Shown here: piece by piece, positions 29,999 through 39,763 of the stretch
Layout: every line of letters starts with the position of its first letter
Position numbering within the stretch: position 1 is the stretch's first letter
NCBI RefSeq assembly: GCF_026261605.1
Contig: NZ_CP102486.1
Span: forward strand, 124,001-188,000
From: Dechloromonas sp. A34
Lineage (GTDB): Bacteria; Pseudomonadota; Gammaproteobacteria; Burkholderiales; Rhodocyclaceae
Reading direction: 5' to 3'
Length of the DNA: 64,000 nt
Made by a program: the position numbers and the translations under genes
The notes under the pieces: model-generated
What the model was told of the DNA's origin: nothing
Databases searched by the model: none
The model's input: only the letters and a program-made list of their open reading frames with translations

Positions 29999-31942
29999 AT
30001 GTCAGGAACTGCCCCATCCCCCTCGGCTGCCGGCGTGACCGCAAGCGCCTATCGTCCGGATATCGATGGGCTGCGTGCCGTCGCGGTGCTCGCCGTACTT
30101 TTCTTCCATTGCTTTCCCACCGTGCTTTCCGGCGGTTTCGTCGGGGTCGACGTCTTTTTTGTCATATCGGGATACCTGATCGGACGCTCCGGTTTCGACG
30201 AAATGGCGGCCGGTCGTTATTCGGCGCGAACCTACTTCGGTCGCCGTGCCCGGCGGATTTTCCCCGCCCTGCTGGTCGTCCTGCTCAGCGTGATCATGGC
30301 CGGCTGGTGGATGCTGCTGCCCATTGAGTACGAACTACTCGGCAAGCACGTCGCCGGGGCCTCGGTCTTCATTTCCAACTGGCAATTCTGGCGCGAGGTG
30401 GGGTATTTCAATACCGAAGCCACCCTCAAGCCTTTGCTGCATCTGTGGTCGCTGGCGGTTGAGGAGCAGTTTTACCTGATCCTGCCACTCTTTCTGCTCT
30501 ATTCGCTGTGGCGCAGGAAAGCGCCGCTCGTCCCGCTGCTGCTCTTTACCGTGATCTGCTTCGCCAGCGCCGTCTGGCGCCTGCCGGACCACAAGGCCTG
30601 GGGATATTTCCACCTGCTCAGCCGCGGCTGGGAGCTGATGATCGGCGTTCTGCTCGCCTATGCCGAGCATCGTCGTGCCGCACAATCGGGTGATGCTTCC
30701 CTGGTCGGCAACTTCTGGCGCCCCGCTGTCGGCGGACTTGGCTTGGCATCGGTGATCGGCTCGGCATGGAGCTATTCGAGCGAAACCTTGTTTCCGGGGG
30801 CAGCCGCCCTGCTGCCGACGCTAGGCGCTGCGGCAATCATCGCCGCCGGCTCGGGCGCTCCCTTCAACCGCCTGCTAGGTCTACGTCCGTTGGTCTACAT
30901 TGGCCTGATCAGCTATCCGCTTTACCTGTGGCACTGGCCGTTGCTGTCGATGCTGCGCATCGTGGATGGCAGCAACTTGGACCTGACCACCCGTCTCATG
31001 GTTTTTCTCGCTTCCTTTCCGCTCGCCGCATTCACTTATCACCTGGTCGAGCGGCAGCTGCGTGCCGCGACGGTGGTCCAGCGCCCCAATTTCGCACTGG
31101 TCCTCTGGGCGCTGCTTCTGGCCGTGGGCGGGGCTGGCTATGGGGTTTTGACCAAGCAGGGGGTGCCGGAGCGCTTCCCCGAGCTTGATACCAACCTGCA
31201 GCCGGCGACCGAGCGCCAGACGATGCCGCCCGCCGGTTTCTCCAGCGAGCACAAGGCCATTCTATTGGGCGACAGCAATGCCCTGATGTATTCCGCAGCA
31301 TTGCGCAGCCACTTCTACCGGATTCATGGGCAGGAGTTGATCTACGGATTCCGGGCGGGCTGCAAGCCTTTTTACAATCTCGACAAGCATTCGCCGGGGG
31401 ATTCGCCGCAGGGTTGCCCGCGGGGCGTCAATCCGGCGATCGACCAGGCGATCAATGATCCGCAGATCGACACCATCCTGGTGGTCAGTGCGCTTTATTC
31501 CTTCAATTACTATATCTATCCGGGATTCCCCAACAACCCGTCACCGGACCTCGAGCCGAACAACCAGATCATGAGTCGGGCGATGGACGAAACTTTCGCC
31601 ATGCTGGCTGCCAGCGGCAAGAAGGTCGTCATCTTCTACTCGACTCCGCCTCTGGATTTCGTCGTTTCCGAATGTCAGAAGCGACCTTTCCGCTGGCGAA
31701 CCGAAGCCCGTGCTGAGTGTTTCGTCACCGAGGAGCATTACCGCAACGTGCAGCAGTGGTCGCGCCGGAAGCTCGGCGAAGTCGCCGCCCGCCATGCCAA
31801 TATCCGCCTCTTCGATCCGGCGCCTTCACTGTGCCGCAACGGGCGTTGCGAAGCGCGACTGGATGGCAAGCTGATCTATTCCGATGGAGCCCACCTCAAT
31901 GCCTTCGGCGCCGAGCGGGTGGCCGAGCACTTCGATTTCTAG
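29999..31942 (+). CDS. Acyltransferase 3 family protein with C-terminal SGNH domain
   Basis: The protein has 647 residues from the ATG at 29999. The N-terminal half is the OafA/YrhL-type membrane acyltransferase: YRPDIDGLRAVAVLAVLFFH with the catalytic-region histidine, GGFVGVDVFFVISGYLI, RRARRIFPAL, and LWSLAVEEQFYL. The C-terminal half is a periplasmic SGNH hydrolase-like domain with ILLGDSNALMY (GDSN where most have GDSH) and a DGAHLN-type Asp-His pair near the end. Such proteins O-acetylate LPS or other surface glycans. It pairs with a close relative two genes downstream. Confidence 0.88.
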   Translation: MSGTAPSPSAAGVTASAYRPDIDGLRAVAVLAVLFFHCFPTVLSGGFVGVDVFFVISGYLIGRSGFDEMAAGRYSARTYFGRRARRIFPALLVVLLSVIMAGWWMLLPIEYELLGKHVAGASVFISNWQFWREVGYFNTEATLKPLLHLWSLAVEEQFYLILPLFLLYSLWRRKAPLVPLLLFTVICFASAVWRLPDHKAWGYFHLLSRGWELMIGVLLAYAEHRRAAQSGDASLVGNFWRPAVGGLGLASVIGSAWSYSSETLFPGAAALLPTLGAAAIIAAGSGAPFNRLLGLRPLVYIGLISYPLYLWHWPLLSMLRIVDGSNLDLTTRLMVFLASFPLAAFTYHLVERQLRAATVVQRPNFALVLWALLLAVGGAGYGVLTKQGVPERFPELDTNLQPATERQTMPPAGFSSEHKAILLGDSNALMYSAALRSHFYRIHGQELIYGFRAGCKPFYNLDKHSPGDSPQGCPRGVNPAIDQAINDPQIDTILVVSALYSFNYYIYPGFPNNPSPDLEPNNQIMSRAMDETFAMLAASGKKVVIFYSTPPLDFVVSECQKRPFRWRTEARAECFVTEEHYRNVQQWSRRKLGEVAARHANIRLFDPAPSLCRNGRCEARLDGKLIYSDGAHLNAFGAERVAEHFDF

Positions 31943-31955
31943 ATCCGGATTCCCC

Positions 31956-32999
31956 ATGAACTTTCGCAAAATTCTCATCATCCGCCGCGACAACATCGGC
32001 GACCTTATCCTGACGACCCCGTTGTTCGAGGCCATCCGCCAGCGTTATCCCGAAGCCTATGTGGCGGCGCTGGTGAATAGTTACAACGCGCCAGCAATTG
32101 CCGGCAACCCCCACCTCGATGCGATCTTTTCCTATACCAAGGGCAAGCATGCGGCAGGCGAGCCGGTATGGCAGGCCTACCTGCGACGGGCAAAGTTGCT
32201 GTGGCAGTTGCGCCGGATGCATTTCGATTGCATCGTCCTGCCCAACGGCGGACCGGTACCCCGCGCCTTAAAACTCGCCCGTTTGCTCAAGCCCCGCCAT
32301 ATCGTTGGATTCGTCGGCGATAGGGGGCGGGCAGCGGCTGTCGATCTGGCCGTGCATGGCGACGGCGGGAAGCTTCATGAAACCGAAGATATTTTTCGCC
32401 TGCTGGCACCGCTCGATGTGGCGGGGCCAATTCCCGGCCTGACGGTGGTGCCCGAGCCCGACCTGGCCCACAGGCTGCACAGCCGCCTCCCAGAGGCCGT
32501 AGCCAGCGGCAATGGCCCGCTGGTTGCGCTGCATATCAGTGCCCGCAAGGAAAAACAGCGCTGGCCGGTGGAGCGCTTTGCCGAGCTGGCCAAGCGTTTG
32601 CACGAGCAATATGCAGCGCGTTTCCTGCTCTTCTGGTCGCCAGGCGACGAAAATAATCCCTTTCATCCTGGTGATGATGCTAAGGCGGCTCGCCTGCTAA
32701 CGGCACTAAAGGATTTGCCGATCGCGCCGGTAGCGACTGGCCAACTCTCCGAACTGATTGCCGGCCTCGCGCTGGCCGACTGTGCCGTGCTGTCCGATGG
32801 CGGCGCCATGCATGTCGCCGCCGGCCTCGGCAAACCGATCGTCTGCTTCTTCGGCAACTCGTCGGCCGAGCGCTGGCATCCCTGGGGTGTGCCTTATGAA
32901 TTGCTGCAGAAACCTTCGCGTGATGCAGGAGACATCAGCGTGGTCGATGCTGCCGATGCTTTCGGGCGGTTGATGACGCGATACCTGCAGGAAACCTGA
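31956..32999 (+). CDS. GT9 family heptosyltransferase-like glycosyltransferase
   Basis: The protein has 347 residues from the ATG at 31956. Family-9 motifs: ILIIRRDNIGDLILTTPLFEA at the N terminus (shown in part), VALHISARKEKQRWPVERF in the middle, and LSDGGAMHVAAGLGKPIVCFFG for the donor site. ADP-heptose is the usual donor of this family, but the motif DGGAMH rather than D(S/T)GPMH suggests some divergence. It lies between two acyltransferase-SGNH genes. Confidence 0.85.
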   Translation: MNFRKILIIRRDNIGDLILTTPLFEAIRQRYPEAYVAALVNSYNAPAIAGNPHLDAIFSYTKGKHAAGEPVWQAYLRRAKLLWQLRRMHFDCIVLPNGGPVPRALKLARLLKPRHIVGFVGDRGRAAAVDLAVHGDGGKLHETEDIFRLLAPLDVAGPIPGLTVVPEPDLAHRLHSRLPEAVASGNGPLVALHISARKEKQRWPVERFAELAKRLHEQYAARFLLFWSPGDENNPFHPGDDAKAARLLTALKDLPIAPVATGQLSELIAGLALADCAVLSDGGAMHVAAGLGKPIVCFFGNSSAERWHPWGVPYELLQKPSRDAGDISVVDAADAFGRLMTRYLQET

Positions 33000-33003
33000 T
33001 TCA

Positions 33004-35010
33004 TTGTCCGTGATTGCCCACAATCCTCATCTCGCCTATCGGCCGGACATTGACGGCTTGCGCGCCATCGCCGTTGCCATGGTGGTGCTCTTTCACGGCT
33101 TTCCCACCGTGCTCGGAGCAGGCTTCATCGGCGTTGATCTGTTTTTTGTCATTTCCGGCTTCCTGATCAGCGGCATTATCGTCAAGGGGCTCGAGAACGG
33201 CCAATTCAGCCTTCGGGAGTTCTACGCCCGCCGTATCAAACGAATTTTCCCGGCACTGATTTTGGTCCTGCTGGCCAGCTTGGCGATCGGCTGGATGGTG
33301 CTTCGCTCTCCCGAGTACAAGGCGCTCGGTCGGCAGGCGCTCTGGGGGGCGGGCTTCGCGGGAAATCTGCTGATGAAGAAGGAAGCCGGCTATTTCGATT
33401 CGGCTGCCGAACTGAAACCGCTGCTCCATTTGTGGTCCCTGGGCATTGAAGAGCAGTTCTACCTGATCTGGCCTTTGCTCCTCATTCTGGTTTTCCGACT
33501 GCGTTTCAATCTGCTTTTCCCGATCGCCGGACTTCTGTTGCTCTCCTTCGGCATTAACCTGATGCAGGTCGGCGGCAACGCCAGTGCTGTCTTCTACAGT
33601 CCCCAGACGCGCTTCTGGGAACTCTGGATTGGTGCGCTGCTCGCCCATCTGAGCCGACATGGCCGAGCTCCGTTGAAAGCCTGGCTGGAGCGGGCATTTC
33701 CGGCGTGTGCACACAGTCTTCCGGTGGCCGATCTTCTGGCGTGGATTGGGCTCGGATTCCTGACCATGGCTCTGCTACTGATCGGGAAGGACAAGTCATT
33801 TCCCGGCGCGCTTGCCCTGCTGCCCACGCTGAGCGCCTTTTTCCTGATTGCCGCCGGGCCGCAGGCATGGTTCAACCGCCAGATCCTGGCCAGCCGTCCG
33901 CTGGTGGCCATCGGCATGATCAGCTATCCGCTATATCTATGGCACTGGCCCCTGCTTTCCTTTGCCAAAATCCTGGAACAGGGCAGACCGAGCACTGAAA
34001 TCGTCGCGCTGGCGGTTGTTTTGAGTCTGCTTCTGGCCTGGGTAACCTATGCCGTGGTGGAAAAGCGCGTGCGTTTCAGAAGGCATTGGGCGACGACGGC
34101 GGGGCTGGCCGTGACGATGATCCTCCTGGCCCTGGCTGGCGACCAGATCACGCGCATGAAGGGCTTCCCGGAACGCATGACGGCGTACGAAGACAACCCG
34201 AAAATCGAGGACCTGAACACCTTCTTCCGGGAAATCACCAGCCTGTACCCACCTTGCATGCCTCAGGCGCTGCGTGACCAGGCATTGCGTCACAACGAGA
34301 TCATCCGTTGCCGGCAGAGCCAGTCGGAGGACAGGGCGCAGACGGTCGCGCTGATCGGGGACAGTCATGCCGAACACTTTTTCCCAGGCCTGGCGAAGCA
34401 TGGCTATCCCGGTGAAAATCTGGTTTATTTTTCGTATGGTTGCCCGCCGTTCTGGAACCTGACTGGCTATAAGGATTGCCCCAACGTCAGCGAGGTTCTG
34501 AACTACGTCGAGGCCAGCACCAGTATCCATACGGTCATTTTCGCCGCCGTCTGGCAGGGGCGATGGGCCTTTCCAAATATCAGGCTGGTCGGCAACGAAG
34601 GCTTGGCCGACCCGGTCACGATCTACAAGGAATCCCTGACCAATACCTTGCGACGGCTCGTCGAGGTCCGGAAAGATATCGTTTTCGTGTTCAACGTACC
34701 GTTGCTCGGCTTCCTGCCCGAATCCTGCCAGGGGCGCCCCTATACCTTACAGCACCAGGCGCGGACACCCTGCGCCGTTTCCCGGAGCGAGGTCGAGGCG
34801 CAACAGCGTGAGTATCGAGAACTGACCCGAGCGGTATTGCTGGACTTTCCCAACGTCAAGGTCTGGGATCCGCTGGACGTGCTCTGCGACGAGCACTGGT
34901 GTCGGGCTGCCGAGGATGGCGTGGCCCTTTATCGCGATGACAATCACCTGACTTCATTTGCGTCTTACCGGCTCGGGGCGCAATTCATCAAGGGCCTGAA
35001 ACGGCCTTAG
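33004..35010 (+). CDS. Acyltransferase 3 family protein with C-terminal SGNH domain
   Basis: The protein has up to 668 residues; the start is a TTG at 33004 or the GTG two codons later, both a few bases after the GT9 stop. Membrane acyltransferase motifs are YRPDIDGLRAIAVAMVVLFH, GAGFIGVDLFFVISGFLIS, RRIKRIFPALI and LWSLGIEEQFYLIWPLL. The periplasmic SGNH domain has a standard VALIGDSHAEHFF motif and a final DDNHLTSFA catalytic pair. Compared with the upstream relative, the SGNH part is more canonical. It ends the LPS cluster; its stop codon overlaps that of convergent polA. Confidence 0.88.
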   Translation: MSVIAHNPHLAYRPDIDGLRAIAVAMVVLFHGFPTVLGAGFIGVDLFFVISGFLISGIIVKGLENGQFSLREFYARRIKRIFPALILVLLASLAIGWMVLRSPEYKALGRQALWGAGFAGNLLMKKEAGYFDSAAELKPLLHLWSLGIEEQFYLIWPLLLILVFRLRFNLLFPIAGLLLLSFGINLMQVGGNASAVFYSPQTRFWELWIGALLAHLSRHGRAPLKAWLERAFPACAHSLPVADLLAWIGLGFLTMALLLIGKDKSFPGALALLPTLSAFFLIAAGPQAWFNRQILASRPLVAIGMISYPLYLWHWPLLSFAKILEQGRPSTEIVALAVVLSLLLAWVTYAVVEKRVRFRRHWATTAGLAVTMILLALAGDQITRMKGFPERMTAYEDNPKIEDLNTFFREITSLYPPCMPQALRDQALRHNEIIRCRQSQSEDRAQTVALIGDSHAEHFFPGLAKHGYPGENLVYFSYGCPPFWNLTGYKDCPNVSEVLNYVEASTSIHTVIFAAVWQGRWAFPNIRLVGNEGLADPVTIYKESLTNTLRRLVEVRKDIVFVFNVPLLGFLPESCQGRPYTLQHQARTPCAVSRSEVEAQQREYRELTRAVLLDFPNVKVWDPLDVLCDEHWCRAAEDGVALYRDDNHLTSFASYRLGAQFIKGLKRP

Positions 35011-37730
35011 TGTGCCGCTTCCCAGTTCGGCCCGACCCCGACTTCGAGGACCAGCGGCACTTTCAGCTCTGCCACCTGACCCATCAGTCGGGGCAGATGG
35101 GTGCGGACTTCGATCAGTTCGCCGTCCGGCACTTCGAGCAGCAGTTCGTCGTGCACCTGGAGCACGAGCTGCGACTTCATCGCTGACTTTTCCAGCCAAC
35201 TCTGAACGGCGATCATCGCCAGCTTGATGAGGTCGGCGGCGGTGCCCTGCATCGGGGCGTTGATCGCGGCGCGCTCTGCCCCCTGGCGGCGGTTGCCGTT
35301 GCTCGAACGAATCTCCGGGAACCACAGCCGGCGGCCGAAGGCGGTCTCGACGTAGCCGTGCTGGCGGGCCGCCTCGCGGGCCTCTTCCATGTAGCGGGCG
35401 ACGCCGGGGTAGCGGGCGAAATAGCGGTCGATATAGGTCTGCGCCGCGCTGCGCTCGAGGCTGAGCTGGCGGGCCAAGCCGAAGGCGCTCATGCCGTAGA
35501 TCAGGCCGAAGTTGATGCTCTTTGCGATGCGACGCTGGTCGGGGCCGACTTCGAGTGGCGTGACGCCGAAGATTTCGCCGGCCGTGGCGCGGTGCACGTC
35601 CTCGCCGTGGGCGAAGGCGTCGAGCAGGCGCTCGTCGCCGGAAAGGTGGGCCATGATGCGCAACTCGATCTGCGAATAGTCGGCCGAAACGATGCTGCTG
35701 CCTTCCGGCGCGATGAAGGCGGTGCGGATTTTCCGGCCTTCCTCGCTGCGCACCGGAATGTTCTGCAGGTTGGGGTCGCTGGAAGCCAGCCGCCCGGTGA
35801 CCACGGCGGCCTGCGCGAAGCTGGTATGGACGCGGCCGGTGGTCGGATTGACCATGCGCGGCAGCTTGTCGGTGTAGGTGCCCTTGAGCTTGGACAGGCT
35901 GCGGTGTTCGAGCAGCAGCTTGGGCAAGGGGTAGTCGAGGGCGAGTTCGGAGAGTACTTCCTCGTCGGTCGACGGGCCGCCCGAGGGGGTTTTCTTCTTG
36001 ACCGGCAGGCCGAGCTTCTCGAACAGGATGTCGGCCAGCTGCTTGGGCGAAGCGAGGTTGAACGGTTGCCCGGCCAGTTCGTAGGCCTGGGCTTCGAGGG
36101 CCATGATCTTCCGGCCCATTTCGTGGCTCTGGCGGGTCAGCACATTGCCGTCGACCAAGATGCCGTTGCGCTCGATCTGCCAGATCACCTGGCGGACCGG
36201 CATCTCGATTTCGTGATAGATGCGGGACAGCCCCGGTTCGTCGGCAAAGCGCGGATGCAGCGCCTGATGGACGCGCAGCGTGACGTCGGCGTCCTCGGCT
36301 GAATAGGTGGCGGCGCGCTCGATATCGACCTGGTCGAAGCCGATCTGCTTGGCGCCTTTGCCGCACAGCTCCTCGTAGGCGATGGTTTCCAACCCGAGAT
36401 GGCGGCTGCACAACTGGCCGAGGTCGTGGCCCTTGTCGGACTCGATGACGTAGCTCTGCAGCATGGTGTCGTGGGCGATGCCGGCCAGCCGGATGCCGTG
36501 GTTGGCGAAGACATGCTGGTCGTACTTGGCGTTCTGCAGCACTTTCTTGCGCTCGGCGTTTTCCAGCCAGGGTTTGAGGCGGGCCAGCACTTCGGCGAGC
36601 GGCAACTGGTCGGCGACGCCGGGGGCGGTATGGGCTAGCGGGATGTAGCAGGCTTCGCCAACCTTGACCGAGAGCGAGATGCCGACGATACGGGCGGCGA
36701 AGGCGTCGAGGCTGGTCGTTTCGGTATCCAGCGCGGTCAGGTCGGCCGCCTCGATTTTCGCCAGCCAGGCGTCGAACTGTTCCCAGGTGAAAACGGTGTC
36801 GTAATCGACCGCGATCTTGCCGACCGGCGCGGCGCTGGTCGGCTCGGCCGAGACAGTCCGCGCCGGAACGGCAGCGGCCGCGTCCGGCCCGTCGATTTCG
36901 CCCAACCAGGTACGGAACTGGTAGCGGGTATAGAGTGCGCGCAGCGTTGCCGTGTCGCGCGGAGTAGTGGTCAGACTGGTCGGCGCCGGCAGGTTCGAGA
37001 GGTCGCAGGCGACGGTGACCAGCTTCCTGCCGAGCGGCAGGAAACCGAGGTGATCGCGCAGGTTTTGACCGACGACGCCGCCAATTTCGTCGGCATGGGC
37101 GACGATCTCGTCGAGCGAGCCGTACTGGGCCAGCCACTTCAGGGCGGTTTTCGGGCCGCACTTGGCGACGCCCGGTACGCCGTCCACGGTATCGCCGACC
37201 AGGGCCAGGTAATCGACGATCTGGCCCGGCGGCACGCCGAACTTGGCCTCGACGCCAGCCTCGTCGAGCAATTCGTTGCTCATCGTGTTGTACCAGCGGA
37301 CATGCGAGCTGACCAGCTGGGTCAGGTCCTTGTCACCAGTCGAAATCAGGGTCTCGATGCCGGCCGCCGTGGCCTGGGTGGCCAGCGTGCCGATCACGTC
37401 GTCGGCCTCGACGCCGTCGATCATCAACAGCGGCCAGCCGGCAGCCTTGATCGCCGCGTGCAGCGGTTCGATCTGCTGCACCAGGTCGTCGGGCATCGGC
37501 GGCCGGTGGGCCTTGTATTCCGGGAACCAGTCGTCGCGAAAGGTCTTGCCCTTGGCATCGAAGACGACGGCCTTGTAGTCCGCCTTGTAGTCGCTTTCCA
37601 GCCGGCGTAGCATGTTCAGGACGCCATAGATGGCCCCCGTCGGTTCGCCTGCCTTGTTGCGCAGGTCGGGCAGGGCGTGGAAAGCGCGATAAAGGTAGGA
37701 CGAACCGTCCACCAACAACAAGAGAGGCAT
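35007..37730 (-). CDS. polA: DNA polymerase I
   Basis: The protein has 907 residues from the ATG at 37730, which gives the universal PolA start (MPLLLLVDGSSYLYRAFHA); an in-frame start at 37796 would add an unconserved tail. Domains in order: 5'-3' exonuclease (to about 290), a DnaQ-type 3'-5' exonuclease with the proofreading DTET motif in TALDTETTSLD, and the family-A polymerase with DYSQIELRIMAHLSGDE, RRIAKSINFGLIYGMS (O-helix) and VLQVHDELLLEVPD. It acts in Okazaki-fragment maturation and repair. No ribosome-binding site is obvious, and only five bases separate its start from the divergent LOG-family start. Confidence 0.97.
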   Translation of the reverse strand: MPLLLLVDGSSYLYRAFHALPDLRNKAGEPTGAIYGVLNMLRRLESDYKADYKAVVFDAKGKTFRDDWFPEYKAHRPPMPDDLVQQIEPLHAAIKAAGWPLLMIDGVEADDVIGTLATQATAAGIETLISTGDKDLTQLVSSHVRWYNTMSNELLDEAGVEAKFGVPPGQIVDYLALVGDTVDGVPGVAKCGPKTALKWLAQYGSLDEIVAHADEIGGVVGQNLRDHLGFLPLGRKLVTVACDLSNLPAPTSLTTTPRDTATLRALYTRYQFRTWLGEIDGPDAAAAVPARTVSAEPTSAAPVGKIAVDYDTVFTWEQFDAWLAKIEAADLTALDTETTSLDAFAARIVGISLSVKVGEACYIPLAHTAPGVADQLPLAEVLARLKPWLENAERKKVLQNAKYDQHVFANHGIRLAGIAHDTMLQSYVIESDKGHDLGQLCSRHLGLETIAYEELCGKGAKQIGFDQVDIERAATYSAEDADVTLRVHQALHPRFADEPGLSRIYHEIEMPVRQVIWQIERNGILVDGNVLTRQSHEMGRKIMALEAQAYELAGQPFNLASPKQLADILFEKLGLPVKKKTPSGGPSTDEEVLSELALDYPLPKLLLEHRSLSKLKGTYTDKLPRMVNPTTGRVHTSFAQAAVVTGRLASSDPNLQNIPVRSEEGRKIRTAFIAPEGSSIVSADYSQIELRIMAHLSGDERLLDAFAHGEDVHRATAGEIFGVTPLEVGPDQRRIAKSINFGLIYGMSAFGLARQLSLERSAAQTYIDRYFARYPGVARYMEEAREAARQHGYVETAFGRRLWFPEIRSSNGNRRQGAERAAINAPMQGTAADLIKLAMIAVQSWLEKSAMKSQLVLQVHDELLLEVPDGELIEVRTHLPRLMGQVAELKVPLVLEVGVGPNWEAAH

Positions 37731-37735
37731 ACGAA

Positions 37736-38464
37736 GTGACGGAGAGTGAAAAACTGGTGATGGGTGTCGAATCCGAGGCCCTGTTGCAGTCGGCATCGGC
37801 CCGGGAGTCCTGGCGGATTTTCGGCATTATGTCAGAGTTCGTCGAGGCGACCGAACGCCTGGCCGCGATCCGGCCGGCGGTGACTATCTTCGGCAGCGCC
37901 CGGGTCAAGGAAGGCACAGCCTATTACGACCTGACCGAAAAGACGGCGCGCCTGCTGTCCGATTCCGGCTTCTCGGTGATCTCCGGCGGAGGTCCGGGGA
38001 TCATGGAAGCCGCCAACAAGGGCGCCTTCTTTGGCAAGTCGCCGGCGGTCGGCCTCAACATCCAGCTGCCGCACGAACAGTCGTCCAATCCCTATCAGGA
38101 CATCTCGCAGACCTTCCGCCACTTCTTCGCCCGCAAGTACATGTTCGTTCGCTTCGCCAGCGCCTATGTCGTGATGCCCGGCGGTTTCGGCACGCTGGAC
38201 GAACTGATGGAAGCGCTGACCCTGATCCAGACCGGCAAGGCGCGCAAGATCCCGCTGATCCTGGTCTGCTCGGATTTCTGGAAAGGCATGATCGATTGGT
38301 TCAAGGAAACCCTGGTTGCCGAGGGCATGGTCGATCCCGAGGACATCAATCTGATCCAGTTGATTGACGAACCAGAACAGGTCGTCGAAGCCATTTTCAA
38401 GCACTACGAGTCGCGCCCCTTCGGTCCGCTACCCAACGAGCGCGAGCTGATGCTCAACCTGTAA
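37736..38464 (+). CDS. LOG family (lysine-decarboxylase-like) Rossmann-fold protein
   Basis: The product is 242 residues from a GTG at 37736; an ATG at 37760 (MGVESEALLQ) is a possible later start. Motifs are FGSARVKEGTAYYDLTEKTA, SGGGPGIMEAANKGA and the family signature MPGGFGTLDELMEALT. LOG-type enzymes release free cytokinin-like bases from nucleoside monophosphates (phosphoribohydrolase); many bacterial members act in purine-nucleotide turnover and are wrongly labelled lysine decarboxylases. It is divergent from polA and followed by a DUF2782 gene. Confidence 0.85.
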   Translation: MTESEKLVMGVESEALLQSASARESWRIFGIMSEFVEATERLAAIRPAVTIFGSARVKEGTAYYDLTEKTARLLSDSGFSVISGGGPGIMEAANKGAFFGKSPAVGLNIQLPHEQSSNPYQDISQTFRHFFARKYMFVRFASAYVVMPGGFGTLDELMEALTLIQTGKARKIPLILVCSDFWKGMIDWFKETLVAEGMVDPEDINLIQLIDEPEQVVEAIFKHYESRPFGPLPNERELMLNL

Positions 38465-38497
38465 TAAAATTGGCATCAGACCAACGAGGAACAACCC

Positions 38498-38824
38498 ATG
38501 CGCCGCCTTCTTCCCCTTCTGTTGCTTGCCGCCTTGCCCGCCTGGGCGCAGCAGGACTTGCAGCCGCTGCCTGCTGTCCCGCCGCCGCCGCCCGGCATGG
38601 AAGCCTTCGACGCGGCGCTCGAACCCCAGGTCACCATCGTCAAGACCGAGAAGGAGTCCCGCGAGGAATTCCGCATCAAGGGCAAGCTCTACATGGTCAA
38701 GGTCACCCCGGCCGTCGGTCCTGCCTACTACCTGGTCGACCGCCAGGGCGACGGCAACTTTGTCGAGGCCGACATCGCACCGAATCCGGTCAAGCCCCCG
38801 ATGTGGATCATCCACAGCTGGTAA
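38498..38824 (+). CDS. DUF2782 family secreted protein
   Basis: The product is 108 residues with a signal peptide (cleavage after about AWAQ), a proline-rich linker (AVPPPPPGMEAF) and a small conserved domain with REEFRIKGKLYMVKVTP and a C-terminal WIIHSW, as in DUF2782 proteins of beta- and gammaproteobacteria. The gene commonly sits between polA and thrB, as here. Function is unknown. A TAAAAT hexamer about 30 bases upstream and an AGGAAC ribosome-binding site precede the ATG. Confidence 0.82.
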   Translation: MRRLLPLLLLAALPAWAQQDLQPLPAVPPPPPGMEAFDAALEPQVTIVKTEKESREEFRIKGKLYMVKVTPAVGPAYYLVDRQGDGNFVEADIAPNPVKPPMWIIHSW

Positions 38825-38827
38825 GCC

Positions 38828-39754
38828 TTGTCCGTCTATACCACGGTCGGGCATGACGAACTCGCTGCCTGGCTCCGACCGCTTGGCCTGGGTGAGTTGA
38901 TCAGCCATGCCGGGATCGCCGCCGGCATGCAGAATTCCAATTATTTCGTGACGACGGCGGCCGGCCGTTATGTGCTGACTCTGTTCGAACGTATTGACCC
39001 GGCGGCGCTGGATTTCTATCTGGCCCTGATGGATCGCCTGGCCGGCCAGGGCATTCCCTGCCCGCAGCCATTGGGCGACGCGCAGGGGCAACACTGGCGC
39101 AGGCTGGCTGGCAAGCCGGCCGCACTGTTGTCCTGCCTGCCGGGTGCCGTGCTCGAAAGGCCCGGGCCCGCCCACTGCCGCATCCTCGGCGACATGCTGG
39201 CCCGCCTGCATCTGGCCGCCGCGGACATGCCCGACCCCTTGCCCAATCCCTGCGGGGCCGCCTGGCGACAATCCACTGCCGAAACCTTGCTGCCCCTGCT
39301 GTTGTCCACCGAGCGCACCCTGCTCAGCGACGAACTGGCCTTCCAGATGGCGCAGGATTTCTCCGCATTGCCGCGCGGTGTCATCCACGCCGACCTGTTT
39401 CGCGACAATGTCCTGTGGGATGACACTGGCCGCCTGTCCGGTGTGCTCGATTTCTATTTCGCTGGCGAAGACAGCCTGTTGTTCGATCTGGCGGTCGTCG
39501 CCAACGACTGGTGTTTCAACCACGCAACACTGGCCGAACTGCTCGCCGGTTATCAGGGGCGGCGCACCCTGAGTGCGGCCGAAGTGGCCGCCTGGCCGGC
39601 CATGCGGCGGGCCGCGGCACTGCGTTTCTGGCTCCTCCGCCTGGAAGTTCGGCACCGGCCGCGCGATGGCGAGGTGGTGACGATCAAGGATCCTGACCAT
39701 TTTGCGCGCCTGCTGCAGCGTTTGCGCCTTGATCCCGAAGCGCTGCCCCGTTAG
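38828..39754 (+). CDS. thrB: Homoserine kinase (ThrB, choline-kinase-like type)
   Basis: The product is 308 residues from a TTG three bases after the DUF2782 stop (MSVYTTVGHDELAAWL once initiated). It belongs to the aminoglycoside-phosphotransferase fold, not GHMP: GMQNSNYFVTTAAGRYVLTLF near residue 40 (shown in part), the catalytic loop RGVIHADLFRDNVLW, and the metal-binding GVLDFYFAG. It phosphorylates L-homoserine for threonine synthesis. The polA-DUF2782-thrB order is common in betaproteobacteria and supports the call. Confidence 0.92.
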   Translation: MSVYTTVGHDELAAWLRPLGLGELISHAGIAAGMQNSNYFVTTAAGRYVLTLFERIDPAALDFYLALMDRLAGQGIPCPQPLGDAQGQHWRRLAGKPAALLSCLPGAVLERPGPAHCRILGDMLARLHLAAADMPDPLPNPCGAAWRQSTAETLLPLLLSTERTLLSDELAFQMAQDFSALPRGVIHADLFRDNVLWDDTGRLSGVLDFYFAGEDSLLFDLAVVANDWCFNHATLAELLAGYQGRRTLSAAEVAAWPAMRRAAALRFWLLRLEVRHRPRDGEVVTIKDPDHFARLLQRLRLDPEALPR

Positions 39755-39763
39755 CATCCGCGG

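Noticed and set aside
34954..37161. 735-codon minus-strand open frame in another frame of polA
   Set aside because: Arg/Pro-rich shadow of polA, which has all polymerase motifs in the correct frame.
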